A DNA stretch of 64,000 nucleotides from Micrococcales bacterium UBA2037 (GTDB lineage Bacteria > Actinomycetota > Actinomycetes > Actinomycetales > Microbacteriaceae): the NCBI GenBank assembly GCA_002333405.1, contig DDBH01000005.1, positions 3,167 to 67,166 of the forward strand, read 5' to 3'. A program made the position numbers and the translations under genes. The notes under the pieces are model-generated. The model did not search any database. It was given only the letters and a program-made list of their open reading frames with translations, and was not told the origin of the DNA. This document shows positions 7,958 to 16,183 of the stretch, piece by piece. Each line of letters opens with the position of its first letter. Position 1 is the stretch's first letter.

Positions 7958-9013
7958 TTGAAGGCAGCAGTTTTTCACGGAGCGAAGGATATTCGCGTTG
8001 AACAAATAGCAGAGCCTGGGGACCTAGGACCTGGGGATGTGCGATTGAAGCCACACTACTGCGGCATTTGCGGCACCGATCTTCATGAATATGCAATGGG
8101 TCCGATTGTTATCCCGAGCAAGCCTCATGCTCTAAACGGTTCAGTTTTGCCTCAGGTGCTCGGTCACGAATTCTCGGCTGAAATCTTGGAGGTTGGATCA
8201 CAGGTCAAGGATCTGGCGGTCGGTGACCGCGTATCGGTCATGCCACTTCTTTTCTGCGGCAACTGCTACTACTGCCGGAGAGGACTTAACCACCTGTGCC
8301 AGTCAATGGCTTGTGTCGGACTCAGTTTCCAGTGGGGTGGAATTGCCGAGCAGGCAGTGGTTCCAGCCACGCACGTAAACAAGCTGCATGACAACATGTC
8401 AATGCGCGCCGGCGCCCTAGTGGAGCCAACTGCCGTTGCCGCTTATGGTGTCGACCGTGCCGGAGTTCGCCCCGGGGACACTGTTTTGATCACCGGAGCT
8501 GGTCCGATTGGTGCCCTTGCCAGTATCTACGCGGAGCACTTAGGTGCACAGGTATTCGTTTCAGAGATTAACCCGCACCGCCAGAAAATGATCGAGAGCT
8601 TGGGTATTGCAACATTGCTTGACCCTTCCAAGACTGACGTGGTTGAAGAGATCAAGGCTGCAACGGGCGGAATCGGTGTGGATCAGGTGATCGAGTGCTC
8701 CGGCAATGAGCGTGCACTGCAGACTGCTTTGTCAGCGGTCAGAAAGCACGGAACTATTTCCCAGACCGGACTTCACACCAAGCCAGCCGCAATCGACCCA
8801 ATGATTCTCAGCGAGCACGACATCAGTCTGATCGGCACCTGGTGCTATCCAGTCACCGATTGGCCGAGAATCATTGACCTAATTGGTCGCGTTGGTTTGC
8901 CGGTTGAGAAGGTTGTAACCAAGGACATCGACATCGAGGACATCGTGAACGACGGTTTTGAGACCCTGCTCTCACCGACCGGCGATCAGGTGAAGGTTCT
9001 CATCAAGTCCTAA
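7958..9013 (+). CDS. 2,3-butanediol dehydrogenase-like zinc alcohol dehydrogenase
   Basis: A 351-aa MDR dehydrogenase most like the (R,R)-butanediol dehydrogenase subgroup, shown by YCGICGTDLHEYAMGPI and VLGHEFSAEI. Structural zinc cysteines are in CGNCYYCRRGLNHLC; the catalytic zinc uses the cysteine of GICGTD and the histidine and glutamate of GHEF; the coenzyme site is GAGPIG. The TTG at 7958 follows GAAAGGA. It shares the opening MKAAV-HG--DIR-E with the preceding dehydrogenase, so the two may be duplicates, and probably forms an operon with it. A strong terminator follows. Oxidation of a vicinal diol or polyol is plausible; acetoin/butanediol itself is only one possibility. Confidence 0.85.
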   Translation: MKAAVFHGAKDIRVEQIAEPGDLGPGDVRLKPHYCGICGTDLHEYAMGPIVIPSKPHALNGSVLPQVLGHEFSAEILEVGSQVKDLAVGDRVSVMPLLFCGNCYYCRRGLNHLCQSMACVGLSFQWGGIAEQAVVPATHVNKLHDNMSMRAGALVEPTAVAAYGVDRAGVRPGDTVLITGAGPIGALASIYAEHLGAQVFVSEINPHRQKMIESLGIATLLDPSKTDVVEEIKAATGGIGVDQVIECSGNERALQTALSAVRKHGTISQTGLHTKPAAIDPMILSEHDISLIGTWCYPVTDWPRIIDLIGRVGLPVEKVVTKDIDIEDIVNDGFETLLSPTGDQVKVLIKS

Positions 9014-9022
9014 TTCAGGAAA

Positions 9023-9066
9023 AATAACAAACCCCCCTAGATGCCTCTCCAGGGGGGTTTGTTATT
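9023..9066. terminator. Bidirectional rho-independent terminator
   Basis: AATAACAAACCCCCCT (9023-9038) and AGGGGGGTTTGTTATT (9051-9066) form a perfect 16-bp stem with a 12-nt loop between two convergent genes. The symmetric A/T-rich base allows it to work in both directions. Confidence 0.92.
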
Positions 9067-9074
9067 GTCCGAAT

Positions 9075-10145
9075 TTACGGAATCAAGCGGTCAGCCTGGT
9101 ACCTCTGAACTTTGTCGAAGAAGCTTGCTGGGGTTGGCCGGAAGTTTAGGAATCCTGCCTCGCGACTCTTGTTCATGTCGGTCACACACTCGATTCCACG
9201 ACCGAGATCGCTGTCCGAGTGCCACCAGGATGCGAGCTTCGTAACATCAGCTTCAGCCAGATCATATTTCTTGGCAATCTCTGCCCAAACTGGCCCAGCA
9301 TCCTTCATCTGGACCTCAAGCGGGCGCTCTTCACCCTGGAATCCGTCCCACTCCACGCCAAAGTGCTCGGCGATCTTTGGCCAGAGCCAGCGCCACCTGA
9401 AGGTGTCACCGTTGACGATGTTGAACGCTTCGTTCTCTCCAGCTGGGTTGGTCGCAGCCCAAATTAGCTGTTCCCCAAGTAGGTCAGAGTCAGTTACGTC
9501 TGTGATGAAGTTCCACTGCGCCTCAGAGCCAGGGAAAATGAATTTCTGGCCTAGTTCCTTGCAGATGGTCGCGTAGACCGAGAGGGTTAGAACCATGTTC
9601 ATTGCGTTGTCAACTGCGTAACCAAAAATGGTGTGGGACCTGTGGACTGACCAGGTGAAGCCCTGCTTCTTGGCCTGTTCAAACAGAATGTCCTCCTGCG
9701 CGTAGTAGAAGTTCAGATTGTCCAACCTGGGCTCGGACTCATGGAACGGAGTTTCGGCCATAACGCCAGTGGCGTAGTCATCGAATGGTCCAAGGTAGTG
9801 CTTGAGGCCAGTGAGTAGAGCCACGTGACGAACGCCGCCGTCGACGGCAAGGGCATCAAGAAGGTTTTGAATTGTCGCGCTGTTGACCGCTACGTTTTCA
9901 ACTTCGGTGTCTTTTCGGATCCAAGCGGTCATGAATACGATCTCCGGCTTGATGCCGGCAACAGCGGCCTTCACGCTATCGGGATCTAGCAGGTTGGCCT
10001 GCACATGGGTTACTCCGTCTGGAACAGCTCTGTTCCTCTGCGACAACCCGTATACATCCCAACCCTGAGCAACAAGTTGTCGTGCGACAGTTTGTCCTGC
10101 AATTCCTGTTACGCCAGCTATTAGGGCGCGTCTCTTAGCAGTCAT
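9075..10145 (-). CDS. PRISE-type SDR enone reductase (VEP1 / progesterone 5-beta-reductase-like)
   Basis: A 356-aa extended-type SDR. The N-terminal GVTGIAGQTVARQL is the coenzyme site. Family marks of the progesterone-5-beta-reductase/iridoid-synthase (PRISE) group are present: TGLKHYLGP and the catalytic-region FYYAQED, which replaces the normal YxxxK motif. Such enzymes reduce activated C=C bonds of enones using NADPH. The ATG at 10145 is chosen over a TTG one codon earlier. It is convergent with the dehydrogenase pair and divergent from the ABC importer, with two copies of the cluster motif upstream. It may reduce an unsaturated carbonyl intermediate; this is inference. Confidence 0.82.
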   Translation of the reverse strand: MTAKRRALIAGVTGIAGQTVARQLVAQGWDVYGLSQRNRAVPDGVTHVQANLLDPDSVKAAVAGIKPEIVFMTAWIRKDTEVENVAVNSATIQNLLDALAVDGGVRHVALLTGLKHYLGPFDDYATGVMAETPFHESEPRLDNLNFYYAQEDILFEQAKKQGFTWSVHRSHTIFGYAVDNAMNMVLTLSVYATICKELGQKFIFPGSEAQWNFITDVTDSDLLGEQLIWAATNPAGENEAFNIVNGDTFRWRWLWPKIAEHFGVEWDGFQGEERPLEVQMKDAGPVWAEIAKKYDLAEADVTKLASWWHSDSDLGRGIECVTDMNKSREAGFLNFRPTPASFFDKVQRYQADRLIP

Positions 10146-10198
10146 CAAAAGAAGACCTTTCTCTGTCTAATGTTCACTTTAGATAAACGATAGTTGGA

Positions 10199-10208
10199 AA
10201 TGTTCAGT
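10199..10208 (+). promoter_or_regulatory. Candidate cluster operator AATGTTCAGT
   Basis: A 9/10 match to AGTGTKCAGT, 30 bp from a second weaker copy at 10169-10178. Both lie within 65 bp of the PRISE start at 10145, in the likely promoter zone of that gene. Confidence 0.4.
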
Positions 10209-10390
10209 TTGGGAAATAATCCACGTCTGGATTTTTTTCAATCAGCTTCTGTGAGGTAAATCCCGTCAGTCCCCATGTTTGGCGGGAGTATGCGGGGATT
10301 TGGATCGTTTTTCCTTGTCGTTCCCAGTACTTCGTTTCTCAATTGTTACTAAGTTCAATTGTGTAGAGGCATTAAATAAAATAAAGTGAC

Positions 10391-10400
10391 ACTGCACACT
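10391..10400 (-). promoter_or_regulatory. Candidate cluster operator AGTGTGCAGT
   Basis: ACTGCACACT on the plus strand, 40 bp upstream of the importer permease start. It is an exact match to AGTGTKCAGT and is followed by AAAGTG, making a loose CACT...AGTG dyad. Confidence 0.45.
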
Positions 10401-10439
10401 AAAGTGAGCATCAGTTCAGAAAGTATCAAAGGAGGCACC

Positions 10440-11483
10440 GTGGCCGAAACCGCTACTCGCGGCCCATTGCTCGGGTCTAGGGCTTCCGTCTCAAAAGGTT
10501 TGCTTACGGTTGTGATCTCAACCGTGGGTCTATACATTTTAAGTGCCGTGTTCGCCCCCACTAGCATCACGGCCGGGCCACAGCTAAGCATGCTGGCATT
10601 CGCATCGGTCTTGGCCATTGTTGGCCTGGGGCAGATGTTGGTGGTTCAGCAAGGTGGAATCGACCTATCTGTTCCTGGTGCCGTTTCTCTGGCAGTGGTT
10701 ATTGCGAGCCACCAACCAAATGGTGATGACAGCAAGCTCTTTATGGCTGTTGTAATGGCCTACGCGTTCTCCCTTGTAGCTGGTTTCCTAAACGGATTCC
10801 TGGTGGGAATTCTCAGACTCAACCCGATCATTGCGACCCTGGGAACCAACGCGCTGCTATTTGGAGCAGTGCTTGGCATTTCCGGCGGAACGCCGAGGGT
10901 TACAACTGTTTTGCTTCAAAACATTGTGCACGGGCTGACCTGGGGAATTCCAAACGAGGTTTTCTTCGTAGTCTTCATTACAGCCATCGTGACGCTGGTT
11001 CTGAAAAAAACCGCCGCGGGCCGGCGATTTGAGGGCGTTGGATCATCTGGTCCTGCAGCCAAAATCGTTGGCCTTCGAGTCAAGACTCACAACTCCCTTG
11101 CTTATGTGTGGGCGCAGCTCTTGTTCACAACTGCTGGAGTTATGCTGGCCGGAGTCACCAACCAACCAACTGCCTTCCAGGGAAACTCCTACCTACTGCC
11201 GTCTGTTGCGGTCGTAGTTCTTGGAGGAACCTCGCTCCTGGGTGGTCGGGGTCTTCCACTTGCGACTGTAATCGCAGCACTTTTCCTAACCCAGCTGGAC
11301 CAGTTCGTTCTGGCCCTGGGAGTCCCATTCGCAATCCGAACACTGGTCCAGGCTGCAGCCCTCGGCATTGGTGTCGCTGCTTACACGATCAACTGGTCGA
11401 GCGTGCGGATGCGATTAAAAGAATTACTGAGCACCCTTCGTGCCAGTGATGGCAATGAAACCACTTCGAGCCCCCCGGCTTAA
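10440..11483 (+). CDS. CUT2-type ABC importer, permease subunit (RbsC-like)
   Basis: A 347-aa integral membrane protein of the ribose/xylose/inositol-type (CUT2) permease family, with about 8-10 hydrophobic segments. Family marks are GLGQMLVVQQGGIDLSVPG and VVVLGGTSLLGGRGLPLAT. The GTG at 10440 is placed by a strong AAAGGAGG; the open frame extends 18 codons upstream without support. It is first in a three-gene importer operon with the binding protein and the ATPase-permease fusion. Because the fusion brings its own permease domain, this protein probably forms one half of a heterodimeric channel. Confidence 0.9.
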   Translation: MAETATRGPLLGSRASVSKGLLTVVISTVGLYILSAVFAPTSITAGPQLSMLAFASVLAIVGLGQMLVVQQGGIDLSVPGAVSLAVVIASHQPNGDDSKLFMAVVMAYAFSLVAGFLNGFLVGILRLNPIIATLGTNALLFGAVLGISGGTPRVTTVLLQNIVHGLTWGIPNEVFFVVFITAIVTLVLKKTAAGRRFEGVGSSGPAAKIVGLRVKTHNSLAYVWAQLLFTTAGVMLAGVTNQPTAFQGNSYLLPSVAVVVLGGTSLLGGRGLPLATVIAALFLTQLDQFVLALGVPFAIRTLVQAAALGIGVAAYTINWSSVRMRLKELLSTLRASDGNETTSSPPA

Positions 11484-11486
11484 AGG

Positions 11487-11500
11487 AAACCCTCACAGCA
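11487..11500 (+). repeat. 14-bp direct repeat shared with 2609-2622
   Basis: AAACCCTCACAGCA occurs just before the binding-protein gene and again upstream of the first SDR gene. Two copies in cluster intergenic DNA may reflect a common control element, but the match is short and was noticed after the fact. Confidence 0.3.
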
Positions 11501-11530
11501 ATGTGAACAAAAAAAATGAAAGAGGAACCT

Positions 11531-12661
11531 ATGTTAAAGACTCACCGCAGAGTCTCGATGGCACTTGCTGCTGTCGGTGTCAGCGCCTTGGTGCTGGCAG
11601 GTTGTGCTTCAGCAACCACTGAGACTGCAACTACAGAAACCGCAGCCGGTGGCAACACAGAAGAAGAGACAACTTCAAACGCTGATCTTCCATCCTGGTG
11701 TGGACCAAACGAAGCATCTCTTGGTCTCCTAGATGGCTTCGGTGGAAACAGCTGGCGTCTAATTACCACCGCAGCCGGTGCTGACGAGGTTGCAAAGTGC
11801 CCAAGCATCACCAGCTACGAGTACGCAGATGGTCAGGGCGACACCCAGAAGGCAATCTCTGATATTCAGGGAATGGTTGCCAAGGGCATCGACGCTCTAG
11901 TTGTATTCCCAGATGCTGGTCCTGCAATGCTTCCAGCACTTCGCAGTGCTTACGAGGCTGGCGTTGTGACAGTTCCTTACCGCGTGTTCCCAGATGGTGA
12001 AGCAGGAGTGGACTACGACCTTTGGGTTGGGGCAGACTTCTTCGCTGATGGTGTTTCATGGGGTAACTGGATCAAGGCTAACTTCCCAGACGGCGCAAAG
12101 ATCCTGTTCCTTTCCGGTCCTGCTGGAAACAGCCAGGGTGTAACCGAGCGTGAGGGCTTTGAGTCAGTTCTAACCGACGCAAAGTACGAGATGATCGGTG
12201 AGCAGCCTTTCGAGGTGACAAACTGGGACCCAGCTCTGAGCCAGACCGTTCTAACAGCAGCAATTGCTAAGTACCCACAGATCGACGTAATCGTTTCTGA
12301 CTTCGGCCCATCACTTGTTGGTGCGTTGCCAGAGTTCCAGAAGGCAGGTCGTTCAATTCCTGCTATGACCGCGTCTGACGGAAACGTACTAGCTTGTTTC
12401 TGGGAGGACAACAAGGATGCAAACCCTGACTTCAAGCTGATGACCGTGCCAACTGGTAACGACAACGTTCGTCTAGCAGTGCAGCACGCAGTTGCTCGCG
12501 CAACTGGTGGAGTTATTCCAACCGAGACCGCATGGTCCGGACCAGTCTTCGAGGACTCGACAGACCCAGCAAAGCCAGTAACTTGCCGCACCGATCTTCC
12601 AGGTGGCTTGTACTTGTCTGCTGAAATGTCAGGCGAAGACCAGGCAGAACTACTGAAGTAA
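11531..12661 (+). CDS. CUT2-type ABC importer, substrate-binding lipoprotein
   Basis: A 376-aa periplasmic-binding-protein type 1 (ribose-binding-like) protein. The signal peptide has positive residues KTHRR, a hydrophobic stretch and a lipobox LVLAGCAS, so the mature protein is anchored to the outer face of the membrane. A Thr/Glu-rich linker of about 30 residues follows. The binding fold shows DTQKAISDIQGMVAKGIDALVV and ILFLSGPAGN...EGFESVL. The ATG at 11531 follows AGAGGAA. It binds a sugar, polyol or similar small molecule whose identity cannot be deduced. Gene order permease - binding protein - ATPase is unusual for this class. Confidence 0.88.
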   Translation: MLKTHRRVSMALAAVGVSALVLAGCASATTETATTETAAGGNTEEETTSNADLPSWCGPNEASLGLLDGFGGNSWRLITTAAGADEVAKCPSITSYEYADGQGDTQKAISDIQGMVAKGIDALVVFPDAGPAMLPALRSAYEAGVVTVPYRVFPDGEAGVDYDLWVGADFFADGVSWGNWIKANFPDGAKILFLSGPAGNSQGVTEREGFESVLTDAKYEMIGEQPFEVTNWDPALSQTVLTAAIAKYPQIDVIVSDFGPSLVGALPEFQKAGRSIPAMTASDGNVLACFWEDNKDANPDFKLMTVPTGNDNVRLAVQHAVARATGGVIPTETAWSGPVFEDSTDPAKPVTCRTDLPGGLYLSAEMSGEDQAELLK

Positions 12662-12670
12662 CTAGTTGAG

Positions 12671-12711
12671 TTTTGAGCCCCGAGCTGAGTAATTGAGCTC
12701 GGGGCTCAAAA
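12671..12711 (+). terminator. Intra-operon stem-loop after the binding-protein gene
   Basis: TTTTGAGCCCCGAGCT (12671-12686) and AGCTCGGGGCTCAAAA (12696-12711) make a perfect 16-bp hairpin with a 9-nt loop. It lacks a long T-tract, so it is more likely an attenuator or mRNA 3'-end stabiliser that keeps the binding protein in excess over the downstream ATPase. Confidence 0.7.
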
Positions 12712-12731
12712 CCCGATAAAAAGGAAAAAAA

Positions 12732-15239
12732 TTGAAGACCCAGAACCAAATAGTCATGGAGATGTCCTCCATATCCAAGAACTACTCAGGTGTACCAGCG
12801 CTCAAGGATGTGTCGCTCGAGGTTCGCTCTGGAGAGGTTCATGCGCTTCTGGGGGAAAACGGTGCGGGTAAATCCACACTTATGAACGTTGCAACCGGAA
12901 CAGTTGCTCCCACTGCCGGTCAGATAATCATCGACGGAAAGAGCTACTCAGAGCTCACGCCGTCGCTTGCGGCTTCTTTGGGAATCGCCATTGTTCACCA
13001 GCACCCTGCGGTGCTTCCAGACCTCACTGTTCTTGAAAACTTCTTGGTAGCGCTTCCGCGCTCAGTATTTCGGGGCAAGGGCTCGCCGTCATCAGTTGTG
13101 GACGAGCTTCTGAGCCGAGTCGGTCTTACACTTTTGCTCTCGCAGCGAATGGAAAACCTTACGGTTGCTCAAAAGCACCTGGTTGAAATTGCCAAAGCCC
13201 TGGCGGTAAATCCAAGAATTCTGGTTCTAGACGAACCCACTGCCCCTCTTGGGCAGGACTCCGTAGAGCTTCTCTTCGGACTGGTTGAGAAGGCTGTTGC
13301 AGAAGGCACAGCTGTGATTTACATCACCCACAGACTGGCCGAAGTGCGACGGGTCGCACAAACCGTGACTGTTCTAAGAGACGGCGTAACTCGAGCGACC
13401 TCTAAAGTTTCAGACATCACTGACTCAGATCTTCTGGCGCTGATCATTGGGCGTGAGCTCGGATCTACCTTCCCTCCAAAGTTTTCTGGCGATAAAGCCG
13501 AGCCGAACTTCGAAGTTCGGGAACTAAGCAGTGATCATTTCCACGGAATCAACATCACCGGCTACCGCGGCCAAATCATTGGAATTTCGGGAATTGTCGG
13601 AAATGGGCAGAGTCAGTTGCTCAGGGCGCTGGCGGGTCAAGATGACTTCGACGGCGAGGTAAAGATTTCTGGTCAGTCCCTGTCAAAGCGTGCCCTCCTG
13701 GGCTCCGCGGCACTGATGCCAGCTGATCGCCAGCATGAGGGTCTAATGATGCGCATGAGCGTAAGAGAAAACGCCTCAATTGCCGCACTAAAAAAGTTCA
13801 GACTGCGCGGACTTCTGAGTCGCAAAAAAGAACAGTCGGCGGTAGTGGAGTCTCTGAATTCACTTGCAGTCAAGGCTCCTGGAGTCGAGGCGCTGGTCTC
13901 ATCCCTGTCAGGTGGAAATCAGCAAAAAATCGTGATGTCCAGAGCCCTACTTTCAGAGCCAATCATGGTTTTGGCCGATGAGCCAACCCAGGGTGTGGAT
14001 GTCGGTGCCAGGTCCGAGCTGTACCAGATTTTGCGCAAAATCTCTTCGGAGGGAATCCCTGTAGTCGTTTCGTCCTCAGACTCCAAGGAGCTAGAGGGTC
14101 TGTGTGACATTGTCTATGTAATGTCGCGAGGACAGATTGTTGACGTGCTTGAAGGCTCGTCGATTCGAGAAGAGCGCATGGTTGACGCTGCAATCTCCTC
14201 CACCACGCAGGCAATCAGGATTGAACGTCAGGTTAGAAAAGTCGCTATGGCGGGAAACCGATCCATCCTGTCTCGCGTCAAGTCTTTCCTCGAGGGCGAC
14301 TATGCTCCAACCGCGCTACTGGTGAGCGTCATGGCCCTTCTTGGAAGCTACATCTTGTCGATAAATGACAAGTACCTGAGCGACTTCAACGTTTCCTCAG
14401 TGCTGCTGCTCGCAACAGCGCTTGGGTTCATCGCTCTGGGGCAAACGGTGGCGATGATGACCGGCGGTATTGACCTGGCGGCAGGACCACTGGCTGGGTT
14501 GCTTGTGGTGGTATCGTCATTCTTCTTCCTGAAAGAGTCATCGATGACCTCGATGATGCTCGGGTTGCTCGCGATGGTGGCCGTATCGGTGGCGGTCGGA
14601 CTGTTAAACGGCTCCTTGATTCGTTATCTGAAGTTCACCGCAATAGCCGCGACCCTCACCACTTACATCGGTCTAGGTGGTGTTAGCTTCCTGCTGCGAA
14701 GTGCACCAGATGGTTACATCAACACCGATGTCACAAGTCTGATTACAACTAAGTTTGGCCCCTTGCCAGCAGTGTTTGCGCTGCTCGTGATTGTGGTGAT
14801 CGCCATGGAGTACGTGCTTCGCAAGCGGCCTTGGGGCTGGCGTCTTAGGGCGGCCGGATCTGAAGAGGAAGCGGCAAGACGCGTTGGCGTGAAAATCAAC
14901 AGGACGATACTCGGGGCCTATGTTACATCTGGACTATTCACGTTCTTGGGCGCAATCATCCTGATGGCGCAGCTAGGCATCGGCGATGCATCTCAGGGTG
15001 TCGGCTACACGCTCACCAGCATCACCGCTGTGGTGTTGGGCGGAACCAGCCTCCTGGGAGGTCGCGGAACTTTCGTCGGAACTCTGTTCGGTGCCATCCT
15101 GCTGGTGCAGGTTATGAACTCGACGGTATTTTTGGGCCTAGACCAAATGTGGCAGTACATATTCCAGGGATTGTTGATCCTGGTTGCAGCCATCACCTAC
15201 AGCGTTGCGAGGAATCGCAGAAGCGCAAGAGCAGGCTAA
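12732..15239 (+). CDS. CUT2-type ABC importer, fused double ATPase and permease
   Basis: An 835-aa fusion of what are normally two subunits. Residues 1-245 are the first nucleotide-binding domain (Walker A GENGAGKST at 41-49, Walker B VLDEPT near 167, degenerate signature LTVAQ). Residues 255-490 are the second (degenerate Walker A GIVGNGQSQ, intact signature LSGGNQQ at 392-398, ADEPTQGVDVG near 415). After a linker, residues 525-830 are an RbsC-like permease (MTGGIDLAAGPLAG, AVVLGGTSLLGGRGTF). The asymmetry of the two ATPase halves is normal for RbsA-like proteins; the covalent permease is not the usual arrangement. The TTG start follows AAAAGGAA. Confidence 0.92.
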   Translation: MKTQNQIVMEMSSISKNYSGVPALKDVSLEVRSGEVHALLGENGAGKSTLMNVATGTVAPTAGQIIIDGKSYSELTPSLAASLGIAIVHQHPAVLPDLTVLENFLVALPRSVFRGKGSPSSVVDELLSRVGLTLLLSQRMENLTVAQKHLVEIAKALAVNPRILVLDEPTAPLGQDSVELLFGLVEKAVAEGTAVIYITHRLAEVRRVAQTVTVLRDGVTRATSKVSDITDSDLLALIIGRELGSTFPPKFSGDKAEPNFEVRELSSDHFHGINITGYRGQIIGISGIVGNGQSQLLRALAGQDDFDGEVKISGQSLSKRALLGSAALMPADRQHEGLMMRMSVRENASIAALKKFRLRGLLSRKKEQSAVVESLNSLAVKAPGVEALVSSLSGGNQQKIVMSRALLSEPIMVLADEPTQGVDVGARSELYQILRKISSEGIPVVVSSSDSKELEGLCDIVYVMSRGQIVDVLEGSSIREERMVDAAISSTTQAIRIERQVRKVAMAGNRSILSRVKSFLEGDYAPTALLVSVMALLGSYILSINDKYLSDFNVSSVLLLATALGFIALGQTVAMMTGGIDLAAGPLAGLLVVVSSFFFLKESSMTSMMLGLLAMVAVSVAVGLLNGSLIRYLKFTAIAATLTTYIGLGGVSFLLRSAPDGYINTDVTSLITTKFGPLPAVFALLVIVVIAMEYVLRKRPWGWRLRAAGSEEEAARRVGVKINRTILGAYVTSGLFTFLGAIILMAQLGIGDASQGVGYTLTSITAVVLGGTSLLGGRGTFVGTLFGAILLVQVMNSTVFLGLDQMWQYIFQGLLILVAAITYSVARNRRSARAG

Positions 15240-15246
15240 ATAAACC

Positions 15247-15289
15247 AAACAAAAACCGCCAGTCAATTGTCGACTGGCGGTTTTTGTTT
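15247..15289. terminator. Bidirectional rho-independent terminator
   Basis: AAACAAAAACCGCCAGTC (15247-15264) and its perfect complement (15272-15289) form an 18-bp stem with a 7-nt loop, ending in a T-rich run on either side. It separates the importer operon from the convergent beta-hydroxyacid dehydrogenase. Confidence 0.93.
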
Positions 15290-15301
15290 AACTTCAATCA
15301 G

Positions 15302-16183
15302 CTACATGTCAATCTGACGCCTTGTAACCTCAGACACTGCCGACCAGTCGCTTTGGGCTAGTGTCTCGTCCTTCATTGCGGTCTCGAATAGTCCGCGCAA
15401 CAGAGCGGTTGATGGAATCTTCAGATTTAGGTCCTGCGCAGCGCCCTCGACCAGGCTGAGGTCCTTGAGCCCCATTTCCATCAGAAAACCGGCTGGCTGG
15501 TAGGCCTTGTTAGCGATCATCGGGCCATAGCCTGCGTAGGCGGTTCCCGAGAAAGCAGCAAACGTGAGTATCTCCACAAACAAGTTGGGGTCGACCTCAG
15601 CATTTTCAACCAGGCTGATTGACTCAGCCATAGCTTGCAGAGCGTGAATAAGGTTGTAATTCACGCCAATCTTCACAAGCGACGCGACCCATGGCGCTTC
15701 GCCAACGTGGAAGGTCTTACCGCTGAACTTGTCTAGGTATTGCTGAATTTCGGCGAGCGTGCTGGTGTCACCACCGGCTACGGTCACCAGCTTTGCGGCT
15801 GGGGCCAGATGTGGTCTTCCAAGTACTGGTCCGGAAAGGTAGCGCACACCAGCGGCGGCATGCCTGGCTTCTAGCTCTTTGGCTGCGGCTATTGAAATTG
15901 TGGCCTGGTTCACGTGCACAGTGCCCTTGGGCACCTGGGCCAACAGCTCATCACTGAACACCTCTAGCACCGCAGCATCGTTGCTGAGCATCGAGAACAC
16001 CACATCCGAATCGAATGCCTCAACTAGGGTTTCTGCGGTTTGAACTCCTTGATCCACGAATGGCTGCTCCGCTGTTTTGGACCGATTGAAGACTTTGGTG
16101 CTTACGCCCTCATCAATCAGTTTCTGAGCGATTGCAGTTCCCATCGAGCCCAACCCGATAAAGCTTGATTGTGTGTGGCTCAT
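15302..16183 (-). CDS. Beta-hydroxyacid dehydrogenase (HIBADH / 6-phosphogluconate DH-like)
   Basis: A 293-aa NAD(P)-dependent dehydrogenase of the 3-hydroxyisobutyrate/tartronate-semialdehyde reductase family. The N-terminal FIGLGSMGTAIAQKL is the Rossmann motif; NRSK suggests NADP preference. The substrate loop reads LSGPVLGRPHLA instead of the common APVSGG form, and the catalytic lysine is in VKIGVNYN. The ATG overlaps the stop of the upstream EboE-like gene by 4 bp (ATGA), so the two proteins are translationally coupled and likely work on consecutive steps. The substrate is unknown; a 2-hydroxymethyl or sugar-acid intermediate would suit the family. Confidence 0.85.
   Translation of the reverse strand: MSHTQSSFIGLGSMGTAIAQKLIDEGVSTKVFNRSKTAEQPFVDQGVQTAETLVEAFDSDVVFSMLSNDAAVLEVFSDELLAQVPKGTVHVNQATISIAAAKELEARHAAAGVRYLSGPVLGRPHLAPAAKLVTVAGGDTSTLAEIQQYLDKFSGKTFHVGEAPWVASLVKIGVNYNLIHALQAMAESISLVENAEVDPNLFVEILTFAAFSGTAYAGYGPMIANKAYQPAGFLMEMGLKDLSLVEGAAQDLNLKIPSTALLRGLFETAMKDETLAQSDWSAVSEVTRRQIDM

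Larger units (their letters stand above)
10146..10439. other. Divergent regulatory region between the PRISE gene and the ABC importer
   Basis: About 294 bp without a credible gene. It carries three matches to the cluster motif: AATGTTCACT (10169-10178), AATGTTCAGT (10199-10208), and AGTGTGCAGT on the minus strand (10391-10400). The first two lie 30 bp apart before the PRISE gene; the third is 40 bp before the permease start. I could not assign convincing -35/-10 pairs. Confidence 0.5.
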
